DNA of 64,000 nucleotides. Source: Oreocharis arfaki (taxonomy: Eukaryota; Chordata; Aves; Passeriformes; Paramythiidae). The translations under genes and the position numbers were made by a program. Positions 60,601 through 64,000 of the stretch are shown one piece after another. The stretch covers positions 310,001-374,000 of the forward strand of contig VZRR01011363.1 in NCBI GenBank assembly GCA_013398015.1. The letters are read 5' to 3'. The notes under the pieces are model-generated. The model saw only the letters and a list, made by a program, of their open reading frames with translations, ran no database searches and was not told where the DNA came from. How positions within the stretch are numbered: position 1 is the first letter of the stretch; the number at the start of each line of letters is the position of its first letter.

Positions 60601-63600
60601 CCAGTATATAGACATGTACAACAAATAATGAGTAACAAGGCAATGAGGTGAAAAAGGATTTACATCTTTGTTATTTTGAATAATCGGGCAAGAAATTTAA
60701 AATAAAGCAATGTCAGCCACTACATTTCTGAATGAAGAGCACAGCTATAACAAAAACAGACATGGAATATCCATTATATATCTGAATATATTAGCACATT
60801 GCTAATTACAGGCAAGCTTGTGAAGAAACAAGTTTAAAATCACCCTTAAATCATCAGCAAAGCTGAGTTTGCTATTCAAACAAAAACTAGACAGAGAATA
60901 AAAGTCGTCAGTTTAAATTATAAAAACCCAGGTTTTCCCTAGAAGACTTATTCCCTCTTCCGAAGTCAAAATACCAAACACCTACCACAGACTAGAATAG
61001 AAGGATTTTATGTGTGTGCTTATATATCCATTCCAGCTTTGGAGCTTAGTTATGATACACTGTGAGTCAACTTCTGAAGTGTTTATGTTTTATCAACTAG
61101 GTATCACTATCTGACTCTGTGACTGGATGTCTCTGTTTAATATTTTGACTTAAATAGCCAATAAAGCACATAAGGGGTTGGAAAATGTCAGTGCCATTTT
61201 AAAAACTATATACAGAAAATTGCTGCATTTTTATTAAGCCTTGAGTTCAATGTACAGTATACAACATAAATTATTTCAGGTCTTAAGGTCATAATTCAGA
61301 AAATACAAATAAAAGTATCTACTATATGAGGGACAAAATTCCTTAGAATTAACAAAAGTTCGCAGTCACAGTAGGATGCAGTTTATAATCACAAATCTGA
61401 ACATCTTTTGGAATTTAATTTTAGAGTCAAATTGGTGGATTTTTCTTATCTTTCACTATTGCATAAGTCTTTTTAGCTATCCCCCATGCTTGTGGATCTC
61501 AGTGTAAAATGGGGCTTATTTAGTTTAGCTATTGTTTTACATATGGTGTTTGGTAACAGCTAAGAATTAGTAACTTTTAGGCAGGTAAGCTTTAAGACAA
61601 TTAAGGTACACAGAACGGTGGATCATAGACTAGAATGAGTAATGGCAGAGATTAAACTAGTAGCAGGTAGCTCAGCTTGCCACAAATATCATGTATATTT
61701 CCCCTTTATGCAAATGCAGCAAAATTACTTTACTACTTGAGCTTTTAATATAGAACAATCATTTAAAGTATATTAAACTAGATGAAATAGAAAATTTTAT
61801 GAGTGATAAAAAGCAAGAGTAGCAAATGTATCTCTTTATTCTAAGAATATATAACACATGCAGTTCTTACAAGGATGAGGATTATGATTTAATTTGATGA
61901 AATTATTAAACTTTTTATCAAGTTTGATGTCACATGATTTGCATTTGATTACTTGCACGCTTAAATTTCAGCAAGGTACTTATTTGATTACCAAGTGAAT
62001 TCAAAGTAGTAATGCAACTCCTTTATTGCAGTGGCAAGAAGGTTGTCTCTAAGGCTTGCCTAAACTGAGATAATTGCTTGAAATGATCCCTTTTTTTTCC
62101 CAAATTCTGTCACAATTCAAAAGATGTCTTTCATGATAAAACTGACTGATCCTCTAAGCACCTTATAGACTATCAGTAACTTTCATGTTCAGCTGGCAAG
62201 CTAATATAAATATGTATCACGTGCACATCTGTTTAATTTTGGAGCTGAACTTAGTTCACATCCCCTGGATGTTTGATAATTTGTTTGAGAGGAGTTTGTT
62301 CTTCCTATAATCAGTAATTTTAATATGTTACAGTTCACACTTGTATAATAAACAAGAAAAACAGCAGGCTATTTTTGATGTCCAGATGAGCAGTAATAAA
62401 ATGCAAATACAGCAATATGTCTAAATGAAAGACAGTTTAAGCAGGGAAAACCTGTGGTTGAAATAATTTCTGGAAATGTCTTATACTCTGCTTCAGTTAC
62501 AGAGAAAATTTACATTGAGTTTAAGTTGTAGGAATTATTCATCAGAGGTCTAAATTAATCAACACAGATGATATAATTGCAGTCTTGCTCAACATGTTAT
62601 TTCATGGCTAATGAACATATCTTTATTACTATATATAATATATTATATTGCTTTAAAAACTGAAAATATATTTATCAAATTAATGGCAAATACACCACAA
62701 AATTATTAATTTGCTTTTAAAAGTGAATATGCAACTTCATATTGTCATTGATTATGCTAGGTCTCGGATTGTATATATGATCAGATTGCAGAGAAAATGG
62801 TTTATCTCTGTTAGTGTGATAGGTGCTAAGCAGAAACTTTAAAAAAATTAAAAATCAAACACCCAAAGTTAGTGTCATAAAACTCTTCAATATTACCTTT
62901 TACCACAGCCCCAGATGAATATGGTTATTTCAAACTTTTTAAGATATTTACAGCAAATAAAAAGCCACAGAAATGATGAGCAAGAAGATTTCCATTTGAT
63001 ACTCCAACATATTTTCTTGTAACATAATCTATTGAAAAAAATTAAAGCAAAACAGTGCTATAACACAGAGAATGCATTGGCACGGAACCAAGGGATGGCC
63101 TTAAGGTGAGGCAAATAAGGATTTCAGAACATAATAATGTAAGCTTTTTTTTTAGTCCTATATCAGTGTCTGCACAAGTTTTTAATACATCTGAAAAAAA
63201 GACAATAAATGCAGTATGAAAGCACTCTTGCACAGTGATCTGCATCTTCAACAACATTCTTTTGACATGTATTCACAGAAACAGCCAAGTGCCTAATTTG
63301 AGGATTTGCAGTGAGCTTTCTAAATTATATCTCTATACAATTTATTTGGTCATTTGTAATAACTGAAATCCATGCACCTTTAAGAAAAGGAAAGTGAGAA
63401 ACCAAGGTAAGTGAAGATAGGCTTAAAAGACAACTGACCTTTTTCCACTTCATTCAGATTAGCAGCTTGCAGTGACAAAGACAGAAGAGACAAGAGACTT
63501 TTTACATTGTAATACGACAGCATAGCACATTAAGCTAATGCACAACTATAGCAGCAGAGAGGTTGATATAGCAAATGAAGCAAGCTTCAAAGTCTCACCT

Positions 63601-64000
63601 CCAGCAGAACAAAACAAACAGAAAGGTAAGAAATACATGCCACCAGTGGCGTAAGAGAGGTTTTACTTCTGGATCAGTTAGTTCTGTGATCTAATGACTG
63701 ACAACAATGAGCAAGAGAAATGATTATCTGTAATCTATAGAATGTACATAAAATGGCCTGAAGTTTACTAGACTGGGGTTAAAATAAAGGACATGGTAAT
63801 GTTAAGAGAACAGCAAGATTAAAGAGTGTAGGACGTAGTGAGGTATTTTGAATGTTTTATTTCTCCAGGTTTCATCAGACACCCTGAATGTCTGTTGATT
63901 CCATTTGCTTACTGTTGTTTCACAGCTACAGTTTGCAATCTTAAGAAAGCTCATATTATAGTGCAAATACCATTCTTTTTCTTTCCACCTGTAACTGTGG

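Larger units (their letters stand above)
55903..64000 (-). other. SLIT2 intron (partial, reaches the right edge)
   Basis: About 8.1 kb upstream of the EGF3/4 exon. I searched for the preceding EGF2/EGF3 exon (cysteine-rich, VDDCEDN-like) and found none, so it lies beyond 64000. The intron contains a CR1 copy (60190-60600), a hairpin (59517-59552) and TAAT-rich blocks near 61700-62700. Confidence 0.75.

Noticed and set aside
56000..64000. Search for the preceding SLIT2 EGF exon or miR-218
   Set aside because: No cysteine-rich in-frame exon was found; miR-218 lies in a more upstream SLIT2 intron in known genomes and is expected outside the window.
1..64000. CRISPR arrays, operons, insertion sequences or other prokaryotic systems
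   Set aside because: Composition, introns and repeats are those of a vertebrate nuclear genome; the only regular array is the minisatellite, which has no spacers.

Overview
This is vertebrate nuclear DNA, almost certainly from a bird. It is AT-rich and intron-rich, with GT-AG split genes, several CR1 LINE 3' ends (the main avian LINE) and a solo LTR of a type common in Neoaves. The species cannot be fixed from the sequence. Both recognisable protein-coding genes lie on the minus strand, in the order and orientation of the SLIT2-PACRGL neighbourhood of human 4p15.

Positions 1-12150 hold PACRGL (parkin coregulated gene-like). Six coding exons (8545 leftward to 1162) join in frame and give about 204 residues of the ParcG-type helical protein. 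The last exon is off the left edge and the start-codon exon was not identified. The gene appears to start in a CpG island (11050-12145) that is mostly a 74-bp GC-rich minisatellite.

Positions 12146-34430 are intergenic as far as I can read: AT-rich unique sequence, simple repeats, a possible ERV-derived insertion next to an assembly gap (13441-13893), and AT-rich blocks that could be regulatory. No gene is supported there.

Positions 34680-64000 hold the 3' end of SLIT2, the secreted axon-guidance ligand of ROBO receptors. Eight coding exons encode the last ~500 residues: the end of EGF3, EGF4-6 with the known Slit2 cleavage site, the laminin G domain, EGF7-9 and the C-terminal cystine knot ending at a TAA stop (36281-36283). 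All phases agree. The 3'UTR runs leftward. From 55903 to the right edge is one intron without further SLIT2 exons. Introns carry CR1 fragments, a solo LTR and simple repeats.

Three single-base Ns (3579, 11865, 13671) mark assembly gaps, at least two of them in or beside repeats. I see no new multi-gene system. The observations most worth a second look are the minisatellite in the PACRGL promoter, with its alternating unit variants, and the repeat structures at the gaps.
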